Assembly (NCBI GenBank): GCA_900074725.1
Contig: LT598457.1
Coordinates: forward strand, 744,001 to 808,000
Direction of reading: 5' to 3'
DNA from: Lachancea dasiensis
Lineage: Eukaryota > Ascomycota > Saccharomycetes > Saccharomycetales > Saccharomycetaceae
Length of the DNA stretch: 64,000 bases
Every line of letters begins with the position of its first letter. Within the stretch, counting starts at the first letter, position 1. The translations under genes and the position numbers were made by a program. The notes under the pieces are model-generated. The model was not told the DNA's origin, ran no database searches, and saw only the letters and a list, made by a program, of their open reading frames with translations. Positions 1 through 11,538 of this stretch are shown here, piece after piece.

Positions 1-1410
<1,410 letters not shown>

Positions 1411-1517
1411 GCTCTCCATGGTATCTAACCACTTTTCATAACGAATATAACCGTTTTGTATTTATGTATTTATGCAATGATCCGACCTTTTGTTTTTTCC
1501 GCGCCAACGTAGTAATG

Positions 1518-4500
1518 TCATATATTTTCCATATTGATATAAGCTGGCCTCTTCAGTAGTAGATTTTCTGGTGGTGTGTTCTGATTCCTTCTGCGCTTGG
1601 CCCCATCAAACTCTTCCTCGGCACTTTCATCTCGTGCTCTTTTCCCTAATTGGGCTAGAGCGGGATCTATGCTCTCGGCTGGTTCCTCAACACTTTCCAC
1701 GTTTGGGTCAGTTTGAACCTCTGGGGACCGCAAATTGTTCGACTTTGGCTTAATTTCATGTGTGTCACCAACTCTTGCATCGCCGGAGACGGGAGAAACG
1801 TTCATTTCAATCTTAACAGGCTTTTCCACCGTCCCCTTCACTTTTCGTTTCATTGCTTTGCGATCGCTTCCAACCATGTTCGCCTCTTCATTAATTTCCC
1901 TCTCTATAGCCCGAGCAACATCTTCTTTCTCCAAAATGCAGGCTATCATATTCAATACCTCATGATCTGAAATGCTAGTTGGAAGTTCCGGAGTAGGCTG
2001 CTTAACATCCTCATTATTCCCAACTTCCGCCTTAACCGAACGTTTGGTATATTCTTCATCAAACCATTTATTCTTAGCAGCAGTATCTTCATTGCCAAAT
2101 AACGCATTGGCCCTTTTTCTCAAGCGGGCTCGTAAATCGTGTTCCTTGTTTTTGCTGGCATTCGCCTCTCGCCACTTTCTCTTTCGCTCATTTGTCATAC
2201 TCTTTTTCAACTTAGTTAACTCCTCGACATTTAAATGGTCCTTGGCTCTTCTCAAGATAGAGATAACTGGCAGAGCTTCTCCTTTCGTATTTTTGGTGGG
2301 GATATCAAAATGGAATTTTGATTCGAAAACGGATTTTGCTGAACCAACTTTAGCTCCAGGAGTCTTGATGCGTACTTCTGACTTCCTTTCGGGAGACTTC
2401 GAGATCCGAGGGGCCAAAATTTCTGGTGTCTTTCGAGGGTGAGATTCTTTTTTCACTTCCTTTTTCGAGGCAGGGACATCGACGGGTGCAATGGCTTTGG
2501 GTGGTACCACGCCGTCCAAGTTTAAGACTGGAGTTGACTTTTTAACATATTTCTTGCGATGCCCATCGTATGGTCTGATTATGTCCTTAAGTGCACGGGT
2601 TATCTCGGCCTGTACCTCTGGCGGAAGTTCATCCTTCACCTCTGATGAGCTACTTTTATGAATTATTTCTGAATCCCTCACCAAGGGAGGTATAACTGGA
2701 TCAGATTCCAACTTGACATGGGTCGCACTTTTGAGTTTCTTCAGTGGTCGTTCTGCATCTTGGTATGACAAATCTCTTCCAGAAGAAGCAGGCATTTTGA
2801 GTTCTCTTCTGTTCACGGCTCCGTTATTCTCTGAAGAATTGGCTTCAATGGATGAGTGCAACGTACTCGTCGGCCCGCGATGAGCGCCATCACCCTGTGG
2901 TGCATTGCCCGTTTTAATCTCTCTCGCACTTTGTGACTTTGTTACTTTATCATCAGCGCTAACGCTAGGAGCGCTTAAATGATCAGAGGACACAGGCAAT
3001 TGTTTGCTCTCCATTTCCGTATTGCATGGGGGGTCGCCAATTCGTCTCACTGCATCCTCAAACTGACCTGGCTCCACTTTTATTGACGTCTTATCCCTTG
3101 ACGAGTCGGCCACCGCATCATGTTCATCCGTGATAGCTTTAATACTACTCAAGCTGAACAGAGGCATGCGTTTACTCCCTTTAGTTAAATCTTTATTAGC
3201 GCTAGGCTCTTTTATATCCGCCATGGTTTTCATGGTATCATAATTTCGCGCATGGCGACTCCTGGCTCTGGCAAGCGTTTGGGCGATAGTCAGTCTAGCA
3301 TTGCGGAGCATTGCACCCAACTGTTTTCCGGCTTCTTCGGGAGTTGCCCCAGCAGCAGCTTTGGCCCTCGCGGCTGTTTTCAACGTATTGATGATGGGGA
3401 AAAGAGATGCTGGTATTATCTTGTTCCCAGAGATGAAAGTTGCGGCTCCCTGGTTTCTGGTGGATTTTGAATGCCCTGGTGTCTTTTTGACCTTGGAAGT
3501 TTTCTTCTTCCGCGCCGCAGGTAGGGCAAGAGGTGGGTGTGCAGGGACAGACCAGGGTGGATGTAAGCAGACTTTTTCTCGATGAACCACAGTTTTGTAT
3601 AAAGTTTTTACATCTCCTTTCGATGAACGTCTGCGTTTCTTATGTGAACCAGAAAAGCGTTCTCTTGGGTTCTGCTCAATAATACGCTGCCCACCGTAAA
3701 ACGCTGAAGGGCGCGTTTCTGTTAATGTAATATCCGATAGCTTTTGAACTCTAATCAAAGGAATTGGTACAGCAGACCGCTCTGTGTTATGGACCCTCGT
3801 ATTCGCTGTCTCGGAATCAAAATCCGCTGCAAAATCGGAAATTGGGATTTTACGCAGACTTGCAACCGGAACATGTACCTGCCTTCTGAGGTGGGATTTA
3901 ATTATATCAGATGTACGCGGGCTATTATCCTGCCGTGCCTTCATCTCATCTGCTGTGTAACGTCTAAAAGGCTTCTTTGGTGTCCCTTTCTTTGTCAAAC
4001 GCAGAAAGGGGGGATAGGGTGGACCTCTTGCAACTATCACCTCGAGCTCTCTCCGATCTTGTTCCTCCTTCATTCTGTCTTCCTCTTTCTTCAAGTGTCG
4101 TTCTTGACGCCTAGCATGACGTTCATCCTTGATTTGCTTACGATGAGCCTTATTTCTGTCCATTCGTTGACGCCTCGCCCTAGTAGCAGCTTCTATCGCT
4201 GCTAGTTTGTATCTCTTTCTCCAATACTTATCGGTTACGAGGGCCGGAGCAGGGCTTTTTCTTGGCCTACCAGGTTTTTTGGGCTCATGGATATCAAGTA
4301 CATTGGGGAGCTCTTCGAAAAATCCAGAAAAGGATCCACCGGTGGCATGTAGTGCGGCACTGAACTCTTGGCTTGAAATACCCTTTTTTCTATTGCCCTT
4401 GGTCTTCTTTTGCTCGCCATCTAACACTCGAAGCTCGGAATCTTTCTGCTTAACAGCTCTTGTTTTAGCTACTTTCGTCTTTTGTTTTGTGGACTTTATC

Positions 4501-6428
4501 GTGGCTGCGTCACCAAAGCCCAACTCCACCAGGTGCTTGAACTTAAAGGGTTTTGATTTTGAGCTTTTCGACTTCTTCTCGCCTCCCGACTTCTTCTTAG
4601 ACGACTTTTTTTTAGTTTTTGCTGGCTCGTTGCCCTCTAACAGTTGCGATACATTAAATCCCTGGAGTTGCTGGTTGAAGTCATCAAGGGCAGATTGGCT
4701 TATTTGATGGCCCAATTGGCCCTGAAATGCCATGGCCATCGCATTCTGCATTATTTGATTCAGATCAAGTGTTTCGCTTACTCCATTCCCCTCCATGACA
4801 GCGGGCTGCTTAGAATCGGGAAAAGACATTCTTGATTGAAGGTTTTGGCTATCCAGCGCCAGTTTATTCAAATCTCCAGAAACCTCCAAAAAGGACGGAG
4901 ATGAGCTTTTGTCTTGAACGTTAAGTGATTCCCTAGGGCGAGTATAATTTTGGGATACAGTTGCCTTTTGCGTTGATGTTTCACCAGGATGGGATGTAGG
5001 AGAAGAGCGGCTCAAATCATCAAGTTTACTAACTCCAACAGAGGTGTCTGGAACTGGCTCTGAGAGTCGAATCATAGCATTTGTGCCGTCGCCTGTAGAC
5101 TTGTCAGTCAAGGAAGAAATATCATTATTTGATGGCGAAAGAGGGACTTGCTCAATCCTTTTAGATCCCGATGATTCTGCTGGCAGCTTAGATATATTAG
5201 GATGTGCCTCTTCCAGCGAGGTGTTTACCACCTGGTCAACCATTTCAGCTAGAGCTTTTGAAAAATCGCCCTCATCGTACACATCTGCTTGGTGATCAAC
5301 CTTTTTGGATGTCTTTTTCTTGTGAAGATCGCTAGAGCCCGCTTTGAATGACTTGCCAATAGGCAAATTCTGTACAATCGGCTTAATTATTTCACCCTGC
5401 TCGGCACTGGATACAGCTGATTTATCTGTTGGGATGCTGGTCTTTCGAGAAACCTTAGGCTTTTTACCAGCTGTGGCGCTTGACCCCATCAAAAGTTCGT
5501 TTTCGAAAGCCTGGAGTGTTGCCTCAACAAGCGCCCGTGTCTCTGCATCATAAGAATCACTTGCCTGTTGCCCATCTGGGGGATTTCCATCATCGGATCG
5601 GGGTCGGGCGAAATCACCGTTGTTGGCCGCCTGGTCCATAAAACCTTTGATAACATCCTCAAAGTTTAATAAATCTAAATCTTCAACAGGTTTCGGTCTC
5701 ACCACAGGAGCAACGGATTTCGTTGAGCCTTTACGTTTCTTGGAGGAATCCTTTTTTTTTTTGGACTTTTTCTTATTGTCTGACTTCTTAGCATCCTTGT
5801 TCTTGCTCTTTTTGGACTTACTTTTGTCTCTACGATGTGAATCCTTCTCTTTGTCTTGGACTCTGTCCTTGTCTTTGGTTTTGGTTTTGGTTTTGGTTTT
5901 GGCTTGGGCCCTGGTTTCGTCCGAGGTATTTGGGGGCGCCTGGGTATCACCAACGTTCAGATTCTGTAGAGATTCTAGGATAGCCCTTCGCAGTGCTTCG
6001 TCCTCATGATCTAAGTTATCCATTCCAGGTAATTCCAGCGAGTTTTCAATCTGGTCTTGCGAATTTAGCTGACTCTCTTGTAAAAGATCCTGTTGCAAAA
6101 TCTGTGCCCACTCTTCTTCTTTATTAGCATCCTGCCCGTAATTGGCAGCTGGTGAATGCTGAGGTATTTGGCTGCTTTGCGCACCACTGGGTAGGTCTGC
6201 CGGCTCTTTATCTTGTATACCACTTATCGCTTGCGCTACCACTGCCGCTAGATCATCGTCTCCCAGTTCCGGGCCACCGCTCTGAGCTTGTCCTGACAGC
6301 TCTGGAATTTCCTCCAAGTCTTGTACTTGTTCCTGCTCCAACTGGGACGGCAGTTCCTCTTCATTATGCGCCGCTAAAAGGTTGCCCACAAGCTCATTCA
6401 AATTTAGGTCTTCTTGGTCGTCTGACAT
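1518..6428 (-). CDS. SPP41: SPP41-like large nuclear protein (1636 aa)
   Basis: Large, highly charged, mostly disordered protein. In S. cerevisiae SPP41 is linked to negative regulation of spliceosome genes PRP3 and PRP4; its biochemical role is unknown. The N-terminus (MSDDQEDLNLNELVGNLLAA) and several short repeats of an NEL/L..A type motif fit SPP41. The body has many lysine-rich blocks, including a run of alternating Thr-Lys at about residues 175-185 coded by ggtttt-type repeats near 5877-5910, and a long Arg/Lys coiled-coil segment near residues 760-830. At 1636 aa it is longer than the S. cerevisiae protein (about 1435). The call rests on N-terminal resemblance, composition and position next to the STP gene, as in YDR463W-YDR464W. 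Confidence 0.85.
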   Translation of the reverse strand: MSDDQEDLNLNELVGNLLAAHNEEELPSQLEQEQVQDLEEIPELSGQAQSGGPELGDDDLAAVVAQAISGIQDKEPADLPSGAQSSQIPQHSPAANYGQDANKEEEWAQILQQDLLQESQLNSQDQIENSLELPGMDNLDHEDEALRRAILESLQNLNVGDTQAPPNTSDETRAQAKTKTKTKTKDKDRVQDKEKDSHRRDKSKSKKSKNKDAKKSDNKKKSKKKKDSSKKRKGSTKSVAPVVRPKPVEDLDLLNFEDVIKGFMDQAANNGDFARPRSDDGNPPDGQQASDSYDAETRALVEATLQAFENELLMGSSATAGKKPKVSRKTSIPTDKSAVSSAEQGEIIKPIVQNLPIGKSFKAGSSDLHKKKTSKKVDHQADVYDEGDFSKALAEMVDQVVNTSLEEAHPNISKLPAESSGSKRIEQVPLSPSNNDISSLTDKSTGDGTNAMIRLSEPVPDTSVGVSKLDDLSRSSPTSHPGETSTQKATVSQNYTRPRESLNVQDKSSSPSFLEVSGDLNKLALDSQNLQSRMSFPDSKQPAVMEGNGVSETLDLNQIMQNAMAMAFQGQLGHQISQSALDDFNQQLQGFNVSQLLEGNEPAKTKKKSSKKKSGGEKKSKSSKSKPFKFKHLVELGFGDAATIKSTKQKTKVAKTRAVKQKDSELRVLDGEQKKTKGNRKKGISSQEFSAALHATGGSFSGFFEELPNVLDIHEPKKPGRPRKSPAPALVTDKYWRKRYKLAAIEAATRARRQRMDRNKAHRKQIKDERHARRQERHLKKEEDRMKEEQDRRELEVIVARGPPYPPFLRLTKKGTPKKPFRRYTADEMKARQDNSPRTSDIIKSHLRRQVHVPVASLRKIPISDFAADFDSETANTRVHNTERSAVPIPLIRVQKLSDITLTETRPSAFYGGQRIIEQNPRERFSGSHKKRRRSSKGDVKTLYKTVVHREKVCLHPPWSVPAHPPLALPAARKKKTSKVKKTPGHSKSTRNQGAATFISGNKIIPASLFPIINTLKTAARAKAAAGATPEEAGKQLGAMLRNARLTIAQTLARARSRHARNYDTMKTMADIKEPSANKDLTKGSKRMPLFSLSSIKAITDEHDAVADSSRDKTSIKVEPGQFEDAVRRIGDPPCNTEMESKQLPVSSDHLSAPSVSADDKVTKSQSAREIKTGNAPQGDGAHRGPTSTLHSSIEANSSENNGAVNRRELKMPASSGRDLSYQDAERPLKKLKSATHVKLESDPVIPPLVRDSEIIHKSSSSEVKDELPPEVQAEITRALKDIIRPYDGHRKKYVKKSTPVLNLDGVVPPKAIAPVDVPASKKEVKKESHPRKTPEILAPRISKSPERKSEVRIKTPGAKVGSAKSVFESKFHFDIPTKNTKGEALPVISILRRAKDHLNVEELTKLKKSMTNERKRKWREANASKNKEHDLRARLRKRANALFGNEDTAAKNKWFDEEYTKRSVKAEVGNNEDVKQPTPELPTSISDHEVLNMIACILEKEDVARAIEREINEEANMVGSDRKAMKRKVKGTVEKPVKIEMNVSPVSGDARVGDTHEIKPKSNNLRSPEVQTDPNVESVEEPAESIDPALAQLGKRARDESAEEEFDGAKRRRNQNTPPENLLLKRPAYINMENI
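5870..5912. repeat. Coding microsatellite, six-base Thr-Lys units in SPP41
   Basis: Tandem copies of a ggtttt-type hexamer on the + strand translate on the minus strand as alternating Thr-Lys. The unit is a multiple of three, so copy-number change would keep the reading frame and alter only the length of a basic linker. Confidence 0.75.
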
Positions 6429-6872
6429 GGCCTCTCTATATAACTAGCAAATGGAGCAAAACTGTCAGTCGCAAATATGCGTGTTAAGGCCCGCAACTGC
6501 CCGCTTTTATCAACAGTCCTTTTTGAAGGATTATTATTTCTGTTTATTTGTTGATAGCCAAGCAACTAGCTCATCGCAGGTTGGCCACATCCAATTTATC
6601 ATTAGATCACGTGTACAAACGACTGATCAAACGTATCGAAGGAAAGTTATCAAGCAAACCAAAGTCAATACCGCAGACTTATAGATGAATTCAGTCCAAA
6701 TGTTAAAGCCTTTACTACACCGTATAATTAAATTAAGTAAAAATGGATACAAAAACTCAGATGTGGGGTTCAACCCCGAGCGAAATAAAATCAGTCCTGG
6801 ATACTTCCTGGAAAATGCATTGTAAGTGTCATCAGCTGGTCATGGTCACGCACGACCCTGCAGCGTTCAAAT
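6429..6872. promoter_or_regulatory. SPP41 promoter and STP 3' flank
   Basis: Gap of about 440 bases upstream of SPP41. It contains a PAC-type motif, agctcatcgc at 6568-6577, about 140 bases upstream of the SPP41 start. It also contains atcacgtg at 6606-6613, a Cbf1-type E-box. I looked for the rest of a point centromere after that E-box and did not find a CDEIII sequence. A short inverted repeat, GGGGTT-C-AACCCC at 6765-6777, sits near the STP side and may be part of its 3' end. No other gene is seen. Confidence 0.45.
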
Positions 6873-8498
6873 TCAAAGATGAGATTTGAAAGTGTTGTTG
6901 TAAAAATTCAGATATTGCTGGTTCTCTCGCAGGTTTTTTTCACCCAGCGTCGCGGCGTCCATCTGCCTCTGCAAAATGTCTGATAACTGCGATGTAACCC
7001 GATTGGGGCAATCGAAGTTGGCGCTGTTCCGAGCCCCCGTATGTGCTCCGTCGAAAATCCCGGGAAACTGCATACTCAAGGGACACTGATCGAGATCCAA
7101 TGGGAAATGGAATTGTACGTCCTCGGCGGGGCCTTGGGGTGCAGAGTACAGCGCAGAATTCATCGATGGCTTCTCTTGGTTCTCATGGGACGATGTGCGT
7201 GACGAAGCTGACGACGTCGACTTTACTGTGTCAAGAACAGCATCTTCAGTGGGTGAAGGGTCCACTGAAAAGCTGCCTTCATCTAAAGCTGTGGTCTTTG
7301 AAGGGGTGATATAGTCGAATGCATAATGGGAATCCAGAGCTTGATGATGTAGGTTCTGCTCTCCACCACCTATTGGACTTATGTCTTCTGAAAGAGGAGA
7401 GCTTCTGTGTGTGCTATTGAGATTCCTCCTATGCAAGAAGGCGCCGCCAAGTCCTCTGTCGGAAACGAACATACTTGGTTCGCCGTTGGAGGCTCTTGGC
7501 AATGCAGGGGTTGGCAGTTTCAAACAAGTATTCTTGTAGTCCTCAACCAGATTTGAGATACTGTCACCAGAGCCCTTGTCCACGTTACTTTTGTCGGTGG
7601 ATATGAACCGCGAATGGCCATCTGACGTCACAATTTTTTTCAACTTGCCGCCCCTCCGACCCTTTTTGGCAGCAGCGACTTTGAAGCCCTCGGGGAGACC
7701 TTTACACTCCCCAGTTTCTACGTGGGACTTTATCCAGCCGTCAGTATTCTCATGAAATGTTTTGCAATGCATACAATGTCCAGAACTCTTTGCCTTGTCC
7801 TGGCATTTGACGCCCTTGGGACACAGAAAATGTCTAGAAATGAGATGAGTCTTGAAAGTGTCTCTTCTAGAGAACCCACCATTTCTGTGGCATTGCTCCT
7901 CCTTGGGTAGATCTCCATTGTAAAAAGGACATTGATAGGCTTTCTCCACAGCGTGCTTCTTTATATGACGGGTCAAATAACCCCTTATGCTAAATTCAGC
8001 GTTGCAGTAGTGACAAATAAACTTCTTGGTTTCTGACGAGTCGCTCAAGACAGCTTTCCTTTCGTCGTCAGTTTTCTCGTGGATGGCACTAAGCGGCGAA
8101 ACTACCGAGCTTAAACCACCCGTCACACTTCCCACAGAAGGAGATCCGATAGATCCCATCAACCTGTCATCTAATCGACACTCAAACTTCCCATCCGGCG
8201 ACTTGACCATTGACATCATCGAGGTACTTTTCAGTGTAGAAAAGTCCAAAGAGCAGGGAACAGCCCCTGACCCATGCTCAAGAGAGCGATCGACGTTGGG
8301 CTTGTTTGGGAAAAGTGACTGGCCGTTTAAGTGTGCCGTCTTTGAACCTTCTCTAGTATTTTTTTTTTCGGTTTCTCTGTCGTTGGACCCATCGGTGACA
8401 ACATGGTTGAGCAGATTTCTGATTACCCACCCGACTTTATCCACTACGCATTTCACAAATCGTGAATAAGTCGAGTATAGGAGTGAAACAATTGGCAT
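6873..8498 (-). CDS. STP1: STP1/STP2-type C2H2 zinc-finger factor of amino-acid sensing (541 aa)
   Basis: Single counterpart of the S. cerevisiae pair STP1/STP2, latent transcription factors made as precursors anchored in the cytoplasm. When the SPS sensor detects external amino acids, protease Ssy5 removes the N-terminal regulatory part and the factor enters the nucleus to induce permease genes. Visible here: an N-terminal amphipathic stretch within residues 6-32 (YSTYSRFVKCVVDKVGW), in the place of the known regulatory/degron region, and about residues 158-270 a cluster of C2H2 fingers (CHYC...H.KKH; CPF......CHRNGGFSRRDTFKTH; CMHCKTFHENTDGWIKSH). A basic KKGRRGGKLKK block follows. The C-terminal half is Ser/Pro-rich. 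Length equals that of Stp2. I cannot say which of the two copies it resembles more. Confidence 0.92.
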   Translation of the reverse strand: MPIVSLLYSTYSRFVKCVVDKVGWVIRNLLNHVVTDGSNDRETEKKNTREGSKTAHLNGQSLFPNKPNVDRSLEHGSGAVPCSLDFSTLKSTSMMSMVKSPDGKFECRLDDRLMGSIGSPSVGSVTGGLSSVVSPLSAIHEKTDDERKAVLSDSSETKKFICHYCNAEFSIRGYLTRHIKKHAVEKAYQCPFYNGDLPKEEQCHRNGGFSRRDTFKTHLISRHFLCPKGVKCQDKAKSSGHCMHCKTFHENTDGWIKSHVETGECKGLPEGFKVAAAKKGRRGGKLKKIVTSDGHSRFISTDKSNVDKGSGDSISNLVEDYKNTCLKLPTPALPRASNGEPSMFVSDRGLGGAFLHRRNLNSTHRSSPLSEDISPIGGGEQNLHHQALDSHYAFDYITPSKTTALDEGSFSVDPSPTEDAVLDTVKSTSSASSRTSSHENQEKPSMNSALYSAPQGPAEDVQFHFPLDLDQCPLSMQFPGIFDGAHTGARNSANFDCPNRVTSQLSDILQRQMDAATLGEKNLRENQQYLNFYNNTFKSHL

Positions 8499-8891
8499 TT
8501 TGACTCCAGGAACTCTGCAATGCGAGGTTTTAACTCCCGATGGGCCGTACTTGTGAAAGACTTAAGATTACTATTTCTCCTGACTTAGGGACGAAAATTT
8601 TATAAGTAATCTGATACGAAACCGTCTTTCTGAGATGACCATCACGTACTAAAGCTCGCGACGATTTACCACTATCGAGGTCTATTGAAATTGTTCATGT
8701 CTATTTCAACGCGGTTTTTCAGTTGGGCCCCTCTTGTTGTGGAAATCCTGCTGCCAATTGGCCAAACGGTGTTGTAGCGGCTGAAGTCAAAGGGCAGTGT
8801 ATTGTTATGTGTAATTAACCGTCGTTCTCTTGCCTCTTGGTCAATGAGATCTTCACCGCTTCATTGATGTTTTATCATGACAGAACAATGT
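8499..8891. promoter_or_regulatory. STP upstream region and YMD8 3' flank
   Basis: About 390 bases between two genes on the same (minus) strand. It must hold the STP promoter and the end of the YMD8 transcript. I see no motif I would defend. Confidence 0.3.
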
Positions 8892-9986
8892 TTACTTCGC
8901 TTCTGAGCTTGGGGCTATCGATTCTAGTTCAAACTCCTGAAAGAAAACGTCTGACTCCTGATCGTTCAGCGATGCCACGTCCAGTTTCTTCTCTTTATAG
9001 CGATAAACATTGTAGTAGCATACGTCAAGCAAGATGATAATCATACCAAGCCAGTTCTGAACTCCCGTTAGCGTTTCCCTAAGGATGAGCATGCTGGCCG
9101 CGATAGTGAGAAGTTCCTTGACAACACCCGCTACCGACAAAGTTAGGACATGAGCACGTTGTAGAATACCAAATTCGCAAAGTGTCATCAGAAATACCAA
9201 AAAACCGGGAATTCCTAATAGCAAGATGCCCCGAAATACCGAAAGTGCTGATGTATGATCATTCATTTGAAAGAGGTGAGAGTGGAACACACCTGGAAAT
9301 GGGTCTTCGAGTAACAGCGAAGTAGTAAATAGGGTAATACCCATCACAGGAGCCAGTTGGTATATAGTTTCGATGGGACCATTCTGCTTGCTGGGCGTTG
9401 CGTTATCACCGTGCCTGAGTATTAGCTGCGTGTAAACCCAGCGCAGTCCTGACAGAGCACTGCTCCCAAGGACAAGCAAAACTCCCAAAAGTGCGGCATC
9501 GTCATTCTGCGTAGATTCGGTCGACTCTGGTCTAAAAATCATCAACACTACTCCGACGAACATCACCAAAACAATAGCCAACAACCTCCAATGAAAAGTT
9601 TCGGTCTTGAAGATACAGCCGAAAAGTAGAACAAAAGCTATACTGGACGACTTCACAACCGTGTAGATTGCAAGAGCAATAAACCTAAATGATACATTGC
9701 TCAGTCCAATGTCTCCTGCGGATGCTAGAGCAGTGGGTATGATAAACTTGAGGTAAAATCTCCATGTTTGAGGAGTAGCGATTTGTCCGGCGTCTAGGGC
9801 ATTATTCTTCAGTTTCAGATATACTCCCGATATTGCCCATAGTAACCATTGATGAAGAGAAGTCACTAGGATGGGATATGAAATGCTCAGCCCGAGCTCA
9901 GGATCAAACATCCACTTGTTGTATAGCGACAGCGTTATTGAGCAGACATACCAGCCAACGATGAAACCCAAAATGGATTGGTTCAT
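8892..9986 (-). CDS. YMD8: YMD8-like nucleotide-sugar / triose-phosphate-family transporter (364 aa)
   Basis: Multi-spanning membrane protein of the drug/metabolite and triose-phosphate transporter superfamily (SLC35C2-like), expected in Golgi or COPI-vesicle membranes; substrate unknown. It starts NQSILGFIVGWYVCSITLSLYNKWMF, where the SLYNKW signature is typical of the family's first helix. About ten hydrophobic helices follow through residue 330, with a short acidic cytosolic tail. S. cerevisiae YMD8 is longer (442 aa). Position supports the call, since YMD8 (YML038C) adjoins YML037C in S. cerevisiae and here only MRPL28 and a small ORF intervene. The substrate is not inferable from sequence. 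Confidence 0.8.
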   Translation of the reverse strand: MNQSILGFIVGWYVCSITLSLYNKWMFDPELGLSISYPILVTSLHQWLLWAISGVYLKLKNNALDAGQIATPQTWRFYLKFIIPTALASAGDIGLSNVSFRFIALAIYTVVKSSSIAFVLLFGCIFKTETFHWRLLAIVLVMFVGVVLMIFRPESTESTQNDDAALLGVLLVLGSSALSGLRWVYTQLILRHGDNATPSKQNGPIETIYQLAPVMGITLFTTSLLLEDPFPGVFHSHLFQMNDHTSALSVFRGILLLGIPGFLVFLMTLCEFGILQRAHVLTLSVAGVVKELLTIAASMLILRETLTGVQNWLGMIIILLDVCYYNVYRYKEKKLDVASLNDQESDVFFQEFELESIAPSSEAK

Positions 9987-10383
9987 AGTAACAATACAGA
10001 CGACTGGTGCTCCGCTGCCTCGTGGTCTGATCTGTGCCCTGGCGGTCTTCAGCTTCGAGGTTAGAGTTTATGTTATGGCATAGATGTATCGTCTGGCACG
10101 TGTATGGGCTTGAGGCATAGCGCAGAGTGACTCGTCGCTCTAAACCTACAACCAGAACTATAAAACCATTTCCAATGGCTGTGAGTTGCTTGCCTCCATA
10201 GATTAACATCTAAAATTCTATGTGAAGTGGAGAAGGAAAGGAGCGCTATGAAATGGCGGCCCCTTTCACTCTTGTTTTATATATATACAGGATGCCATCG
10301 TTAATCGCTGTTGGAGACTTTGGGACAGAAGCACGAGAAATATGAGAAGTCCAGCCAAATCGTCGAAAAATGCAAGGTGCTGC
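9987..10383. promoter_or_regulatory. YMD8 promoter and MRPL28 3' flank
   Basis: About 400 bases. It has a CACGTG E-box at about 10098 (ggcacgtgta) and a TATA-like run tttatatatata near 10275. An antisense frame in this stretch lacks support as a gene. Confidence 0.35.
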
Positions 10384-10824
10384 CTATTCTTGTTTGACTT
10401 TATAGTTGTAATACCAAATTTTCTTAGGAGGAAATTCCGTGGGCACTTTCAGCTCTAGGGGAAACCGCTTTCCAGCCTCGGAAGCGTTAGCCGCCTCGAA
10501 AAGTTCGGGATCTAGTTTCTGCAGCAGTTCCATGGCCGCCTCCGTGCTTTTATATTGAAGTCTGAGTTGTTCATTGCGCTTGTCGCGCAGCTCTTTCTGA
10601 TACATGGCCCAGCAAGTCTGAATCGTTTGGTGCTTGATATAGTCTTCTTGCGACAGTTTTAGCATTTTTGGTTGCTTTCTACCCGCAGACATCACGCTCA
10701 GTTGAGTAACAGCTCTTTGAATTGCAGGAGCCAGCGTACCCTTGCTTTTGGTCCTTTTTCCGCGCACAAACTGGAAAACCAGCTGTCCCGTCCGTTTAGC
10801 AGTCGGCTGTCTCACGGGTAGCAT
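10384..10824 (-). CDS. MRPL28: Mitochondrial large-subunit ribosomal protein mL40 (MRPL28), 146 aa
   Basis: Small basic protein of the mitochondrial 54S ribosomal subunit. It begins [29 protein letters not shown], an Arg/Lys/Gln-rich leader of matrix-targeting type. It continues with the central [20 protein letters not shown] segment and the C-terminal [16 protein letters not shown] motif of the yeast MRPL28 family. Its length, 146 aa, matches S. cerevisiae (147). The gene lies two genes from the STP factor, as YDR462W lies next to YDR463W. Confidence 0.93.
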   Translation of the reverse strand: MLPVRQPTAKRTGQLVFQFVRGKRTKSKGTLAPAIQRAVTQLSVMSAGRKQPKMLKLSQEDYIKHQTIQTCWAMYQKELRDKRNEQLRLQYKSTEAAMELLQKLDPELFEAANASEAGKRFPLELKVPTEFPPKKIWYYNYKVKQE

Positions 10825-11538
10825 TTGCAGAATTCTGGAAGTGACGTCCTAGTGCCGTTCGAAGCCAGTTCTCTAAGTTCACCCATTCACGGTTTTCTAC
10901 ATGTTATATCAAATTTTGAGCCAGTGAGCTATTCGTGTGTCGTGATCTTACCTGATCCGATAACTTGGAGCCAGGCGTGGGCGCTGACGTTGGCAAAGCA
11001 CTGACTTGTCTCTGAACTTTGTAGTTGTGGTTTGATATTTGGCTATGGCTGTCAGCTTACCTTCAAAATGCCCTTTCAGGGAAGTCTTTTGTCGAGAACT
11101 TCACGGAATTTTTGTCGCCTTGAAAGTTAGGAATACTCTGAACGCTCCACCATTGTGCAAGCTACTTTGCGTGTCATGAGGTACTTCGTTGCGAGCTGAA
11201 ATGGTTTCTAATCTGTTTTTTAGATCATATGTATTGAAGCTCTTGTCATCTTGAGCTTTCCGTTGAAGCCCATTCGAAATATTTATGAGCGATTCTTGCC
11301 GGAAAGCTCGCTGGTAAATTAAACGTAAAGGCAAACATACCTTTGAGTCCCATTCACAGCATTCAGCTCTTAAGGCGTGGCTCAAGGAGATTTTCCATTG
11401 TTTATCATAATGCTCTTTGGCGATCAGTCACGTTAGTGTCAGCGTCGCGGAGTTCCCTAAAATCCCCGGCTTAGTAAATTAATCAAAAGACTGATGATAT
11501 TGTACAAAGCCCTAGAGACACCCAAAAGCTGTTGACGA
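10825..11538. other. Intergenic, no gene recognised (expected a-factor position)
   Basis: About 714 bases upstream of MRPL28. In S. cerevisiae the a-factor gene MFA1 (YDR461W) lies between MRPL28 and TFB3, so I searched both strands for a short ORF ending in a CaaX box and found none. A minus-strand frame at 11101-11385 has no ATG start and resembles nothing known to me. Confidence 0.5.

Noticed and set aside
5620-6009. Long antisense frames in SPP41 (and similar ones in TOM1, RAD52 and YOX1)
   Set aside because: They mirror the codon bias and repeats of the gene on the other strand and show no independent domains.
6600-6720. Possible point centromere starting with ATCACGTG
   Set aside because: The E-box fits CDEI but no CDEIII (TTCCGAA-type core) follows at the right distance, and the intervening DNA is not AT-rich enough.
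6760-6780. GGGGTTCAACCCC resembling a tRNA T-arm
   Set aside because: No acceptor, D-arm or anticodon stem can be built around it; it is a short inverted repeat only.
11101-11385. 94-codon minus-strand frame
   Set aside because: Opens only with TTG, has no ATG, and its composition resembles no known protein.
10825-11538. Expected a-factor (MFA1) gene between MRPL28 and TFB3
   Set aside because: No short ORF ending in a CaaX box and stop was found on either strand; the gene is probably elsewhere or too short and divergent for me to see.
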